Of a stretch of 64,000 bases of DNA, positions 55,307 to 64,000 are shown in pieces (the stretch's first letter is position 1; every line of letters starts with the position of its first letter). Origin of the DNA: Gammaproteobacteria bacterium 45_16_T64 (GTDB taxonomy: Bacteria; Pseudomonadota; Gammaproteobacteria; Pseudomonadales; Ketobacteraceae). A program made the translations under genes and the position numbers. The notes under the pieces are model-generated. The model worked only from the letters and a program-made list of their open reading frames with translations, had not been told where the DNA came from and searched no databases. The stretch covers positions 353,890 to 417,889 of the forward strand of contig MABD01000030.1 of NCBI GenBank assembly GCA_002162955.1, read 5' to 3'.

Positions 55307-57037
55307 CTATTGATAGAAGCGTTCGATGTCTTTTCGAGTGACTATGCCATAAACCCTGTAGATGTTAGGAGCTGTCATTCGGTGGACATAAACTGCATCA
55401 ATTGAGCGGTTATTCATTGTGTCTAGCGCTTCTTTTAATGTTGAGCTCATAAGCACTGCGTGAACATCGTAGCGGGTGGCTGGTATTTTTAATAGGTTGA
55501 TTCCCTCTAACAGATCAGTATTTTCGTTTGTTGAGTCGTCAAGGAAGCGGGCCAAGTCAGCGGTTGGTAGAATATGGCTAGGAGCGTGGTCGATGCCGAC
55601 GAGAATCCATTCTTTCTGTTGGTCTATCAGTTTTCTTGCGTTTTCCGGGCTGATTTCTCGTTTTGCACGGCTGAAACTGCGTTCCATTGCTGCTGGCACT
55701 GCAGCGCGGTTGAGGTGTTGAGAGAGTGCTGATGTTTTGAGATCAATACCTTGTGCTGCGAGCATAGTTTGGAAGAAGCCTTTCTGTTTGAATACTTCAG
55801 AGCTAATCATGCTTGCAACCACAACAACTAACATGCCTGGAAAAATAATATTAGGATTTGATGTGAGTTCCAACAACGCCATTAGCGCTGCAAGGGGGGC
55901 CTGCAGTACTGCACTCATCATGCCTGCGAGCCCAAGCATGGCATAGAAGTTGGCACTAGCAGCGCTGCCAGAGGCAAGTTCTTCGCCGACGAAACCCAAT
56001 GCGGCGCCAGCCGTTGCACCCATAAATATAGCGGGTCCGATAATGCCGCCCGGTATGCCAGAGCCAGCGAACAGGCTGGTTGCGAGTAATTTTGTTGTTG
56101 TGATTAGGATGAGTGTGGTCAGTCCGAGCTGCCCAATAAGCGCTGAGTTTACCGTATCATAACCTACGCCCATTATTTCTGGCGTGAGAAAAGAAAGGAA
56201 GCCGCCAGCAGCACCAACAAGGGTAAAGCGCAACATTACGGGGGTTTTATGCGCATATTGATAGGTTTGTTTACTTAGCCAGATAAATGCCGCTGCTAAG
56301 CAGCCGAAAATAACGCCTGAAAATAATATGTAGGGCAGTTCATACAGGGAGGAAATTTCGAGGGTGGGCACGCTAAATGCTGCGTCATGTCCATAGGCTG
56401 CCCGGGTAATGGTCGCTCCAGCGACGGATGCTAGAATGATGGGAGTAAATGTCGTAATGCTATATTCTAACATGACGACTTCCATTGCGAAGATCACACC
56501 TGCGATAGGTGTATTAAATGATGCTGCAATGGCTGAAGCGGAGCCACAACCTACGAGAACTCTCATGCTGTTGTTGGGAAGGCGAGCCCACTGCGCGAGC
56601 AGGCTGCTACTGGCCGCTCCCAAGTGAACGGCGGGGCCTTCTCGCCCCATGGAATGGCCGCAAGTCAGTGAAATGGCCGCCCCAATGAATTGAACTAGCA
56701 TCCCCTTGAAAGACAGGTTTCCCTGTTGGTGGTTAAAGCGCTCCATTACCAAGCTTACGCCAGTTCTATGCAGGCCGGCGGGGATGAAATGGAAGAGGAT
56801 GCCTAGCAAGATGCCGCCTAGTAGCGGCAGGAAAAAGTACCAATAAGGCGCGAGGCCCTCAAAGTTCTCCGCAGAGCCTCCGAGATAAAGAGCCTGCAAG
56901 TGCTCCGTAGCCAAGCGAAAGATAAGGATTGTGCCACCGGCGAGGCATCCAGAAACGATACCAAGCGCGGAAAGCAGCGGCAGGGCGTCAATATGGGCAA
57001 GTCTATCTCGAAGATTGTCTAAATCTATTTGCGGCAT
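55307..57037 (-). CDS. CLC-family chloride channel/transporter with CBS domains
   Basis: The 576-residue protein has a CLC membrane domain (about 15-430) and two C-terminal CBS-like domains (about 450-570). The gating glutamate motif GREGP is kept. The anion-binding motif GSGIP near the N-terminus is replaced (RTGVS before LVMERF), and the position of the inner proton glutamate (E203 of E. coli ClcA) is Val in FAMEVVMLEY. A later GGIIGP stands for GGIFAP. These changes suggest a channel-like or weakly coupled protein, but this is inference from a by-eye alignment. Neighbours are hemJ and argC. Confidence 0.88.
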   Translation of the reverse strand: MPQIDLDNLRDRLAHIDALPLLSALGIVSGCLAGGTILIFRLATEHLQALYLGGSAENFEGLAPYWYFFLPLLGGILLGILFHFIPAGLHRTGVSLVMERFNHQQGNLSFKGMLVQFIGAAISLTCGHSMGREGPAVHLGAASSSLLAQWARLPNNSMRVLVGCGSASAIAASFNTPIAGVIFAMEVVMLEYSITTFTPIILASVAGATITRAAYGHDAAFSVPTLEISSLYELPYILFSGVIFGCLAAAFIWLSKQTYQYAHKTPVMLRFTLVGAAGGFLSFLTPEIMGVGYDTVNSALIGQLGLTTLILITTTKLLATSLFAGSGIPGGIIGPAIFMGATAGAALGFVGEELASGSAASANFYAMLGLAGMMSAVLQAPLAALMALLELTSNPNIIFPGMLVVVVASMISSEVFKQKGFFQTMLAAQGIDLKTSALSQHLNRAAVPAAMERSFSRAKREISPENARKLIDQQKEWILVGIDHAPSHILPTADLARFLDDSTNENTDLLEGINLLKIPATRYDVHAVLMSSTLKEALDTMNNRSIDAVYVHRMTAPNIYRVYGIVTRKDIERFYQ

Positions 57038-57247
57038 AGGCTGTTGTGCTATATCTGTTCTATTCTAGAAGTGAGAATTGGCTGGCGGACTTTAGTTACA
57101 TTATATGCCCTAATATGCTTTGTTGTGTGAAATCATGAAATATTCCAGTGAAAACATTGTGTTGGCTTACGACTGCTATATCATTGATCACCCAGTAAAA
57201 AGTGACAGTATTCGAGGGAAACCCCTCAAGGTTAAGTAGGTATCGGC

Positions 57248-58279
57248 GTGGTTAAAGTTGGAATTGTTGGTGGGACAGGGTACACAGGAGTTGAGTTGCT
57301 TCGTTTGTTGGTTATGCATCCTCAAGTCGAGTTGGTTGCTGTAACCTCTCGTTCTGAGGCTGGGCAGGCAGTTGCCGACCTGTATCCAAATCTCAGAGGC
57401 TTCTTGGCTTTGCCTTTTAGTGAGCCAACGCTTGAGAATCTGGCGCAATGCGATCTTGTGTTTTTTGCTACGCCGAACGGCGTTGCCATGAAAATGGTGC
57501 CTGATTTACTCGCTAAAGGCGTAAAAGTAGTCGATTTGGCGGCAGACTTTCGTTTGCAGGATCCTAAGGCGTGGGAAGAGTGGTACGGCATGCCTCATGC
57601 TTGTGTTGATACACTTGGCGAAGCGGTATATGGCTTGCCAGAAGTTAACCGCGAATTAATTAAGCAGGCTAGGATTGTTGCTAACCCAGGTTGCTATCCA
57701 ACTGCCGTTCAGTTGGGCTTTTTGCCGCTGTTGGAGCAGGGCATTGTCGATTCCGCCAACTTGATCGCTGATGCTAAATCGGGTGTTAGTGGTGCAGGCC
57801 GTCAGGCGAGCGTTGGTACGTTATTGTGCGAGGCGTCGGAGAGCTTTAAAGCCTATGGAGTTGGTGGCCATAGGCATTTACCAGAAATAAAACAGGGGCT
57901 TGAACTTAGCGCTGACACCTCGGTAGGGTTGACTTTTGTCCCTCATTTGACACCAATGATTAGGGGTATTCATGCTACCTGCTACAGTCAGGTTTTGGAT
58001 AAATCTATCGATTTGCAGACGCTTTTCGAGCAGCGATATATTGATGAGCCTTTTGTTGATGTGATGCCTGAAGGGGCTGCGCCTGAAACCAGAAGCGTCA
58101 AAGGTTCTAATATTTGCCGATTGGCGGTTCACCGTCCGCAGGGCGGAAATACCGTGGTGGTGTTATCTGTGATTGATAATCTTGTTAAGGGTGCGGCGGG
58201 TCAGGCTATTCAGAATATGAACCTGATGTGTGGTTTAGACGAAGCAGAGGGGTTGGGGCAAGTACCATTGATGCCTTAA
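57248..58279 (+). CDS. argC: N-acetyl-gamma-glutamyl-phosphate reductase
   Basis: The 343-residue enzyme has the NADP-binding start [20 protein letters not shown] and the catalytic cysteine in ANPGCYPTA. It performs the third step of arginine synthesis, which also uses carbamoyl phosphate from CarAB encoded in this window. The start is GTG at 57248. It leads the argC-DUF6776-bactofilin-erpA run seen in Pseudomonas. Confidence 0.97.
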   Translation: MVKVGIVGGTGYTGVELLRLLVMHPQVELVAVTSRSEAGQAVADLYPNLRGFLALPFSEPTLENLAQCDLVFFATPNGVAMKMVPDLLAKGVKVVDLAADFRLQDPKAWEEWYGMPHACVDTLGEAVYGLPEVNRELIKQARIVANPGCYPTAVQLGFLPLLEQGIVDSANLIADAKSGVSGAGRQASVGTLLCEASESFKAYGVGGHRHLPEIKQGLELSADTSVGLTFVPHLTPMIRGIHATCYSQVLDKSIDLQTLFEQRYIDEPFVDVMPEGAAPETRSVKGSNICRLAVHRPQGGNTVVVLSVIDNLVKGAAGQAIQNMNLMCGLDEAEGLGQVPLMP

Positions 58280-58286
58280 GAATATT

Positions 58287-59063
58287 GTGAAAACAACGCG
58301 TAAACCTATCGTTCAAGAAAGCTCTCAAGCGTCAATGGTATTGGTGCAGCATCGGCCTGGGCGTAAGCTTAAGCAAAGCTTGTTGACTGTCTCTGCGTTG
58401 GCATTAGTCGCTTCGCTTTTTTTAGCTGGTGGGTATTGGATGGGGGTGCGCCACCATTTGGATGCACTTACAGAGAACCAGGAATTAAAGCAGCAATTTA
58501 CGGCGTTGGAAAAGGAAAATGTAGAGTTGCGCGGTGTCGCTGCCGTTGACCGACATGGCAGTGTGTTGGAGAAAAAGGCAACTGAGCGGGTAAGGCAAGA
58601 CAATGTTCAGCTACAGGACAAGGTTGCCGAGCTCCAGGAGGCCGTGAGCTTTTATAAAGGAATCATGGCTCCGCTTAGAAATGATAAAGGTTTACGCATA
58701 GAGAAGCTTAGCTTGCAGAGAGCCATTGATGCAGAGCGCTTTCGCTACAAGGTGGTGTTGACTCAAGTGGCCAACAATAGTTCGTATGTTAGCGGTAGCG
58801 TTCATATTCGAGTACTGGGCACGGTAGAGGGAGAGCCCAAGACGTTAACACTGTCTGCGCTTTCTGAATCAGCGACTAAAGAGGGGGCAAAGTTTAAGTT
58901 TCGCTACTTCCAGGATTTGTCAGGGGACTTAAAGCTCCCGGTCAATTTCCTTCCTGAGCAGGTGGAAGTGGTTGCACAATCTAGAGGAAAAAAAGCCATG
59001 CGCTTAGAGCGTATGTTTGACTGGAAAATCGAAGAGGTGAAGTCTGATGTGGGGCAAAGATAA
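58287..59063 (+). CDS. DUF6776 family membrane-anchored coiled-coil protein
   Basis: The 258-residue protein has one membrane helix (about 33-54), a coiled coil (about 60-125, including LKQQFTALEKENVELRG) and a C-terminal beta-rich domain. I recognise it as the DUF6776-type protein that accompanies argC and bactofilin in Pseudomonas; its role is unknown. The start is taken as GTG at 58287, eight bases after argC; an ATG at 58335 is possible. Its end overlaps the bactofilin gene by 17 bases, which suggests coupled expression and perhaps a shared function in envelope organisation. Confidence 0.8.
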   Translation: MKTTRKPIVQESSQASMVLVQHRPGRKLKQSLLTVSALALVASLFLAGGYWMGVRHHLDALTENQELKQQFTALEKENVELRGVAAVDRHGSVLEKKATERVRQDNVQLQDKVAELQEAVSFYKGIMAPLRNDKGLRIEKLSLQRAIDAERFRYKVVLTQVANNSSYVSGSVHIRVLGTVEGEPKTLTLSALSESATKEGAKFKFRYFQDLSGDLKLPVNFLPEQVEVVAQSRGKKAMRLERMFDWKIEEVKSDVGQR

Positions 59064-59529
59064 GGGTAAAAAAGTAGATTTTGACCGTCACGCGGGTAAA
59101 ACTACCATGATTTCCAAGGGGTCTGAGATCTCTGGTGACGTTATGTTTGAGGGAGGTCTTTTGATCGAGGGCGTGGTTAAGGGCAATATTCATGCGCAGC
59201 CCGGTACCGAGGCCTTACTGAGGCTAAGTGAAGCGGGTGTGATTGAAGGAGATATTCGAGTTCCTAATGTGGTTATTAATGGCAAAGTCCTCGGTAATGT
59301 TTATTCCCCTGGTCATGTCGAACTGGCCTCCAAGGCAGTTGTGAATGGCGATGTTCACTATAACCTGATTGAAATGGTGATGGGGTCTGAGGTGAATGGG
59401 TCGCTGGTCCATGATCAAGCAGAACCCAAGGTAAAGGCTTCTTCTGATGCGCCTGCTACCAAAAAAGGTAAGGTAAAGGCGAATGATATCGGGGACTCAG
59501 GAGTAAATCTCGCTGCAAAATCAAGCTAA
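59047..59529 (+). CDS. Bactofilin (polymer-forming cytoskeletal protein)
   Basis: The 160-residue protein contains the bactofilin (DUF583) beta-helix core, residues about 20-115, with repeated hydrophobic turns such as ISGDVMFEGGLLIEGVVKGNI and VNGDVHYNL. The tail is polar and lysine-rich. Bactofilins polymerise without nucleotides and recruit cell-wall enzymes. A peptidoglycan M23 peptidase is encoded 1.6 kb away on the other strand, the usual bactofilin partner type. Confidence 0.92.
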   Translation: MWGKDKGKKVDFDRHAGKTTMISKGSEISGDVMFEGGLLIEGVVKGNIHAQPGTEALLRLSEAGVIEGDIRVPNVVINGKVLGNVYSPGHVELASKAVVNGDVHYNLIEMVMGSEVNGSLVHDQAEPKVKASSDAPATKKGKVKANDIGDSGVNLAAKSS

Positions 59530-59592
59530 TCTTGACTAAACTACTCGGTCTTAAGATAATGTCGTGATTGAAAGCAGTGTGCGGAGTAATTT

Positions 59593-59973
59593 ATGGGTGA
59601 TAATGCAGTAAACACTCAGTCTGATAATGACCTGGCAGATACAGAGTCAGCAATGGTATTTAGCGATAATGCCGCTAAGAAAGTGAAATCCCTTATTGAA
59701 GAAGAAGGGAACGATAATTTGAAACTGAGAGTGTATATCACTGGCGGCGGTTGTTCGGGCTTTTCTTACGGATTTAGTTTTGATGAAGAAGAAAAAGAGG
59801 GGGATACCATTGTGGAAAACTCCGGTGTCGTCATGCTAGTTGATCAAATGAGCATCCAATATTTGATGGGTTCTGAAGTAGATTATCGTGAAGGGCTGCA
59901 AGGCTCGCAATTTATCGTTAATAACCCAAACGCGACAACGACGTGCGGTTGCGGTTCGTCCTTTTCAGTCTAA
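59593..59973 (+). CDS. erpA: Iron-sulfur cluster insertion protein ErpA
   Basis: The 126-residue A-type carrier has the three conserved cysteines in GGGCSGF and CGCGSSF. It delivers Fe-S clusters to targets; in this window MiaB is a Fe-S enzyme. GGAG precedes the ATG. Its last four bases overlap the end of the convergent anmK gene. Confidence 0.96.
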   Translation: MGDNAVNTQSDNDLADTESAMVFSDNAAKKVKSLIEEEGNDNLKLRVYITGGGCSGFSYGFSFDEEEKEGDTIVENSGVVMLVDQMSIQYLMGSEVDYREGLQGSQFIVNNPNATTTCGCGSSFSV

Positions 59974-61094
59974 ATCCCCTCGCTTCCCGGATATATACCC
60001 CCCAATATAACGGCCTCTCTAGCCCCTGTGGAGCTAGGGAGATTGCCAGCCAGATTGTGTTTTGTCTGTCGAGCCAGCCAAGCAAAAGCAATAGCTTCAA
60101 CCCAAAGCGGGTCAACGCCAAGCTTAGCTGTGGTGTAAGTTGGGAGTGAGATATGCTTTGCGATTCTCTCCATTAGCCTGCCGTTTAGCGCCCCGCCACC
60201 GCAAACGAAAATGTTGTCTGCATTCGTGCAGTGTTCCTTGATAGAGCGCGAGATGCTGATAGCGGTCAGTTCGAGCAGCGTTGCCTGAATGTCAGCGGGT
60301 TTAGCTAGTGGATAGGATGAAATAAAAGGGTTAAGCCATTCCTCGTTGAAAAGCTCCTTTCCGGTGCTTTTCGGTGGGGGAGTTTGAAAATAATCAAAGG
60401 AAGTGAGGGTATCCAATAGCTCCTTTATTACTGACCCGGATCTTGCCCATTCCCCGTTGCGGTCAAATTCGGCGCCTATATGTTTCTGGCACCAAGTGTC
60501 CATTAAGCCATTTCCTGGGCCTGTATCAAATCCAAGAGTTATATCCTCGGGAGACAACGGGACCCAGGTGATGTTGGCAATGCCGCCAATGTTAACTATT
60601 ACTCTATTCTCATTAGGGCTATGAAAGGCTGACCGGTGGAAGCCGGGTGCCAAAGGTGCACCTTGCCCACCACAGGCAATATCCTTGCTGCGAAAATCAG
60701 CGATAGTAGTAATGCCCGTTGTTTGTGTGATTGTACTTGGGTCGCCAATTTGTAATGTGAAGGGGTGCAGGAGCTCAGGTCTGTGGCGAATAGTTTGACC
60801 ATGGCTTCCGACTGCACTGATGTCTTTGGCTGACAGTGGAGATAGCTCTAGTATGTTGTTAACAGATTGGCCGAAAAGCTGCCCCAGCTGTCGACTAAGT
60901 TGTCCCATTAGGTCAATTTCAGCATTGCCTGGAGTGAATAATTGAAATAGCTTGTTGCGCATGTCCGTTGGGTATGGGGTAAATAATGTTTCGAGCACGC
61001 AAAACTGCTTGTGGCTTGAAAACTCGACGAGCGCGGTATCGATGCCATCTAGGCTGGTGCCAGACATGAGGCCGATATAGTACTCTGGGGTCAT
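59970..61094 (-). CDS. anmK: Anhydro-N-acetylmuramic acid kinase
   Basis: The 374-residue kinase starts [21 protein letters not shown] and has the later ATPase motifs [14 protein letters not shown] ([10 protein letters not shown]) and VCGGGALNG. It phosphorylates and opens anhydro-MurNAc in peptidoglycan recycling. It lies just after the M23 peptidase gene on the same strand with a four-base gap, so the two cell-wall genes are probably cotranscribed. Confidence 0.97.
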   Translation of the reverse strand: MTPEYYIGLMSGTSLDGIDTALVEFSSHKQFCVLETLFTPYPTDMRNKLFQLFTPGNAEIDLMGQLSRQLGQLFGQSVNNILELSPLSAKDISAVGSHGQTIRHRPELLHPFTLQIGDPSTITQTTGITTIADFRSKDIACGGQGAPLAPGFHRSAFHSPNENRVIVNIGGIANITWVPLSPEDITLGFDTGPGNGLMDTWCQKHIGAEFDRNGEWARSGSVIKELLDTLTSFDYFQTPPPKSTGKELFNEEWLNPFISSYPLAKPADIQATLLELTAISISRSIKEHCTNADNIFVCGGGALNGRLMERIAKHISLPTYTTAKLGVDPLWVEAIAFAWLARQTKHNLAGNLPSSTGAREAVILGGIYPGSEGI

Positions 61095-61098
61095 GGCG

Positions 61099-62475
61099 TT
61101 AGTTATTGCTGGCTAGAGTGGGGTGGATGGTTCCGGCATAAGCGACGAGTTGTTCCTGCATTGTGGTTGCGTGTAGTAAAAATGCCTCTTTCTCGTTGGC
61201 GGAAATAGGCTTTGCATGGGGAAGAGAAACAGTAACGGGATTTCTAACGGAGCCGTTCACATAAAATTCGTAGTGCAAATGGGGCCCGGTGGCAAGCCCA
61301 GAGCTACCGACATAGCCAATGGTCTGGCCTTGTTTTACGCGTTTGCCCGAGCGGGCGCCCTTTGCATACCCATTCAAATGGGCGTAGAGGGTGCGATAAC
61401 GCTGTCCATGCTGAACGATTACAACCCTTCCGTATCCGCCTTTTCTGCCAGCGTAAACAATCTTGCCGTCACCAGTTGATTTTATGGGGGTGCCTCTAGA
61501 GGCCGCGTAATCAGTCCCTTTGTGCGCACGGATGGTATGTAATACAGGGTGTTTGCGGCGTAGGTTGAAGTGGGAACTTATGCGAGCGAAATTGATCGGT
61601 GATCGCAGGAACGCCTTGCGCATACTGTGCCCTTCGGGGGTAAAATAATCCCCTTTGTTCTTGCCTGATTCGTGCCGGATCGCGGTAAATACCTTGCCTT
61701 GGTTGATAAATTGAGCGGCTAATATGCCGCCGTCCTTAATCTTTTCGCCGTCTAAGTGCATTTCTTCGTATATAAGTTTAAAAGAGTCTCCTTTGCGGAT
61801 GTCTAGTGCAAAGTCGACGTCCCACCCAAAGACACTTGCCAGTTCCATAATTAAGTTTTGTGACAGCCCCGCTCTTTGACCCGCATTAAAAAGGCTGCTG
61901 TCTATGATAGCTTCACTGTATTTTTGAAACGCCACCAGTTTTTTGGTTGTTTTTTCAATATCGAATCGATCGCCACGTTGCACATAGAGGGTGCTGGATA
62001 GCCTACTTTCAATATACTGCAGCTTGTTGAGTTGCTTATCTTTGCCGATGTCAAAGCGCAATGTTTGGCCTGGTTTTAAGTGGGAAAGGGTTTTGCTGTC
62101 GTCACTGTAGTGTGTAATGTTGTACACGTCCTGGGCGCTTAGTCCTGCTCGCTTAAAAATATGGCTAAGTGTGTCTCCTGCTTTTACCGTTTGTTCTACC
62201 CAATGAATTTGAGGCTTCGCTTCCGCTGGAGAGGAGGGAGGCTTGGTAGGAATTAAGGTGCTCAAAGTGTTTTGAGGGGATGGGGGATTGTTGATTTCCG
62301 GCGACAGCAAGATTGTTGTACGTTTTGCTGAAGCGGGCGGCGCGGGCAATACAGCCAGAATAATTAACATTAGGCCAGAAACGGCGGTTACCCAGGCTAG
62401 ATGCTTTTTTGGGTATGCCTTGGCCGCTTGTGCAAGTTGCGTTGTAACCATAGGATTGCTTTGGTGTATCTTCAT
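61099..62475 (-). CDS. M23 peptidoglycan endopeptidase (MepM-like)
   Basis: The 458-residue protein has an N-terminal membrane anchor (about 26-50), a proline-rich linker, a LysM/OapA-like region (TVKAGDTLSHIFKRAGLS) and a C-terminal M23 domain with zinc ligands HxxxD in HKGTDYAA and HxH in GPHLHYEF. Such enzymes cut peptidoglycan crosslinks during growth. It corresponds to the peptidase upstream of tyrS in Pseudomonas. No good ribosome site precedes the chosen ATG. Confidence 0.92.
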   Translation of the reverse strand: MKIHQSNPMVTTQLAQAAKAYPKKHLAWVTAVSGLMLIILAVLPAPPASAKRTTILLSPEINNPPSPQNTLSTLIPTKPPSSPAEAKPQIHWVEQTVKAGDTLSHIFKRAGLSAQDVYNITHYSDDSKTLSHLKPGQTLRFDIGKDKQLNKLQYIESRLSSTLYVQRGDRFDIEKTTKKLVAFQKYSEAIIDSSLFNAGQRAGLSQNLIMELASVFGWDVDFALDIRKGDSFKLIYEEMHLDGEKIKDGGILAAQFINQGKVFTAIRHESGKNKGDYFTPEGHSMRKAFLRSPINFARISSHFNLRRKHPVLHTIRAHKGTDYAASRGTPIKSTGDGKIVYAGRKGGYGRVVIVQHGQRYRTLYAHLNGYAKGARSGKRVKQGQTIGYVGSSGLATGPHLHYEFYVNGSVRNPVTVSLPHAKPISANEKEAFLLHATTMQEQLVAYAGTIHPTLASNN

Positions 62476-62683
62476 TAATGAATTGGGTGGGTCTTACATA
62501 TAGTAGAACGAAATTTCATAATACTGAAATATCCACACGATAGCTGCGTTTTATATCACAATTTGTGGGGGGGTAAAATGCACGACAACGCAATAGTCCC
62601 CTGTTATATGGTTGAGTCGATGATACAATGGCGCGTTTTGGGGGTAGGTATGCCCTCCAATCCTGTTTTGTGAGGAAAAAATT

Positions 62684-63892
62684 GTGACTGGATCAATAAA
62701 TGATGCGCTGGCGTTAATAAAGCGCGGAGCAGAAGAAATATTATTGGAAGATGAGTTGGTTGAGCGGCTCAAAGAAGGCCGGCCGCTAAGGATTAAAGCC
62801 GGTTTTGATCCAACGGCACCTGATCTGCACCTTGGTCACACAGTATTGATTAATAAATTGAAGCAATTCCAAGATTTGGGGCATGAAATATTGTTCTTAA
62901 TCGGAGATTTTACAGGGCTGATTGGTGATCCAACAGGCAAGAATCAAACGCGTAAACCGCTGACTCCTGAGCAGGTTGCAGAGAATGCCAAAACCTATGA
63001 AGAGCAGATTTTCAAAATTCTAGATCGAGAAAAGACCCAAATTGTTTTTAATTCCAGTTGGTTGGAAGAATTGGGGGCCGCAGGGATGATCCAGTTGGCG
63101 GCGAAGCATACAGTGGCCAGGATGTTGGAGCGGGATGATTTCAGTAAGCGATTCAAGGGTGAGCAGCCAATAGCGATACATGAATTTCTTTATCCGCTCA
63201 TACAGGGTTACGACTCGGTTGCGCTTAAAGCTGACGTTGAACTTGGTGGGACAGATCAGAAATTTAATCTACTTATGGGGAGAGAGTTACAAAAGGCTGA
63301 TGGTCAGCGTCCCCAGACTGTTGTGATGATGCCTCTTTTAGAGGGGTTGGATGGCGTACAGAAGATGTCCAAGTCTTTGGGTAATTACATCGGAGTAGGT
63401 GATAGCCCTAGTGAGATGTATGGGAAGCTAATGCAGATATCTGATGACTTAATGTGGCGTTACTTTGAATTGCTCAGCTTTAGGTCTAATGAGGATATCG
63501 ACTCCTATAAAGCACAGATAGCTGGCGGGGTGAACCCAAGAGAGATCAAGGTTAAGTTGGCTGAAGAGATTGTTGTGCGATTCCATGGCGAAGATGCCGT
63601 GAAGGATGCCCACAAAGGGGCAGGTAATAAGTTTGCATGGGGGGATACGCCGGACGATATGCCTGGCTGCACATTAGTGGCAGATGATGATGGGGGTGTT
63701 CCAATTATCTCTGCGGCTAGAGAGTCGGGGATTGTTGCTTCCGCGTCTGCCGCCAAAGGCATGCTAAAGCAGGGCGCTATAAGGGTTGATGGTGAGTCTA
63801 TAACAGACCCAGGTTTTAAACTGAAGCCAGGGGCAACCTACGTCTGTCAGGCGGGGAAAAAGAAGTTTGCCCGGGTGACAGTAACTAATTGA
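62684..63892 (+). CDS. tyrS: Tyrosyl-tRNA synthetase
   Basis: The 402-residue class Ic enzyme has the HIGH-like motif HLGHT, the KMSKS motif in QKMSKSLGN and a C-terminal S4 RNA-binding domain ([17 protein letters not shown]). It resembles the longer TyrRS type of Pseudomonas (TyrZ-like) rather than E. coli TyrS. The start is GTG with TGAGG upstream. The rRNA promoter follows 20 bases after the stop. Confidence 0.97.
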   Translation: MTGSINDALALIKRGAEEILLEDELVERLKEGRPLRIKAGFDPTAPDLHLGHTVLINKLKQFQDLGHEILFLIGDFTGLIGDPTGKNQTRKPLTPEQVAENAKTYEEQIFKILDREKTQIVFNSSWLEELGAAGMIQLAAKHTVARMLERDDFSKRFKGEQPIAIHEFLYPLIQGYDSVALKADVELGGTDQKFNLLMGRELQKADGQRPQTVVMMPLLEGLDGVQKMSKSLGNYIGVGDSPSEMYGKLMQISDDLMWRYFELLSFRSNEDIDSYKAQIAGGVNPREIKVKLAEEIVVRFHGEDAVKDAHKGAGNKFAWGDTPDDMPGCTLVADDDGGVPIISAARESGIVASASAAKGMLKQGAIRVDGESITDPGFKLKPGATYVCQAGKKKFARVTVTN

Positions 63893-63912
63893 AAGAAAAG
63901 CAAAATAAGCCA

Positions 63913-63940
63913 TTGACGGGGCGCGTTGAATCTCTATAAT
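63913..63940 (+). promoter_or_regulatory. rRNA-operon-type promoter at the right edge
   Basis: TTGACG and TATAAT are 16 bases apart, followed by a GC-rich discriminator (GCGCC) typical of stringently controlled rRNA promoters. tyrS precedes a 16S rRNA operon in Pseudomonas, so an rrn operon probably begins just beyond position 64000. CCTCTTC (63947-63953) and GAAGAGG (63994-64000) are complementary and may form part of the leader. Confidence 0.85.
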
Positions 63941-64000
63941 GCGCCTCCTCTTCAACGCAAACCCAGCGTCTTTAAGACCTGATAGTTAGCGGCGAAGAGG

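Overview
The window is a mostly housekeeping stretch of a gammaproteobacterial chromosome. Gene order in three blocks matches what I know of Pseudomonas and related marine gammaproteobacteria: smpB/rnfH/bamE/fur/recN/grpE-dnaK-dnaJ-dapB-carAB-greA-yhbY-rlmE-ftsH-folP-glmM-tpiA-secG-tRNA-rimP-nusA-infB-rbfA-truB-rpsO-pnp (about 10.9-43.5 kb); miaB/phoH-ybeY-corC-lnt-leuS-lptE-holA (44.4-54.6 kb); and argC-DUF6776-bactofilin-erpA/anmK-M23 peptidase/tyrS followed by an rRNA-type promoter (57.2-64 kb). A lipid-handling gene set, a Gdx-type exporter, an NSS Na+ symporter and an HrcA repressor (absent from Pseudomonas as far as I recall) suggest a marine, lipid-using gammaproteobacterium rather than Pseudomonas itself. 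No genus is claimed.

Region 1 (1-9.1 kb) is accessory. It starts with a truncated Baeyer-Villiger-type flavin monooxygenase, a ferritin-like predicted metal-dependent hydrolase, an AraC-family regulator and a membrane fatty-acid desaturase/hydroxylase, with operator-like palindromes between the divergent genes. It is followed by the most interesting locus: a leader that closely resembles a class I cyclic-di-GMP (GEMM-I) riboswitch, then a secreted family I lipase, its dedicated steric foldase (Lif), and a membrane diguanylate cyclase (7TMR-DISM plus GGDEF with an intact I-site), all on the plus strand. This reads as a possible closed loop in which a secreted lipase is controlled by the same second messenger that a linked gene makes.

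Region 2 (9.1-17 kb) holds trans-translation (one-piece tmRNA with tag ANDDSYALAA, and SmpB), GlpE, a Coq4-like protein with an HDxxHx11E motif, Gdx/SugE, an NSS symporter, RnfH, BamE, a cysteine-free Fur, RecN and HrcA. Region 3 (15.9-21.1 kb) is the heat-shock block hrcA-grpE-dnaK-dnaJ, with three sigma-32-like promoters and no canonical CIRCE operator. Regions 4 and 5 (21-43.5 kb) carry lysine, pyrimidine/arginine, folate and cell-wall precursor genes, membrane proteolysis, protein export, two tRNAs (Leu-GAG and an initiator Met with a U1-U72 mismatch) and the translation/transcription operon to pnp. Region 6 (43.5-57 kb) has a secreted START-like protein, the minus-strand leuS/lnt/ybeY/miaB group with a small plus-strand membrane-protein gene inserted, HemJ and a divergent CLC protein with CBS domains. 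Region 7 runs from argC to the rRNA promoter at the right edge.

Start codons were moved where Shine-Dalgarno spacing or family length demanded it. Several genes appear to use TTG (carA, ftsH, rbfA, truB, phoH) or GTG (dapB, rlmE, leuS, argC, tyrS). I see no CRISPR array, insertion sequence, transposase or prophage.
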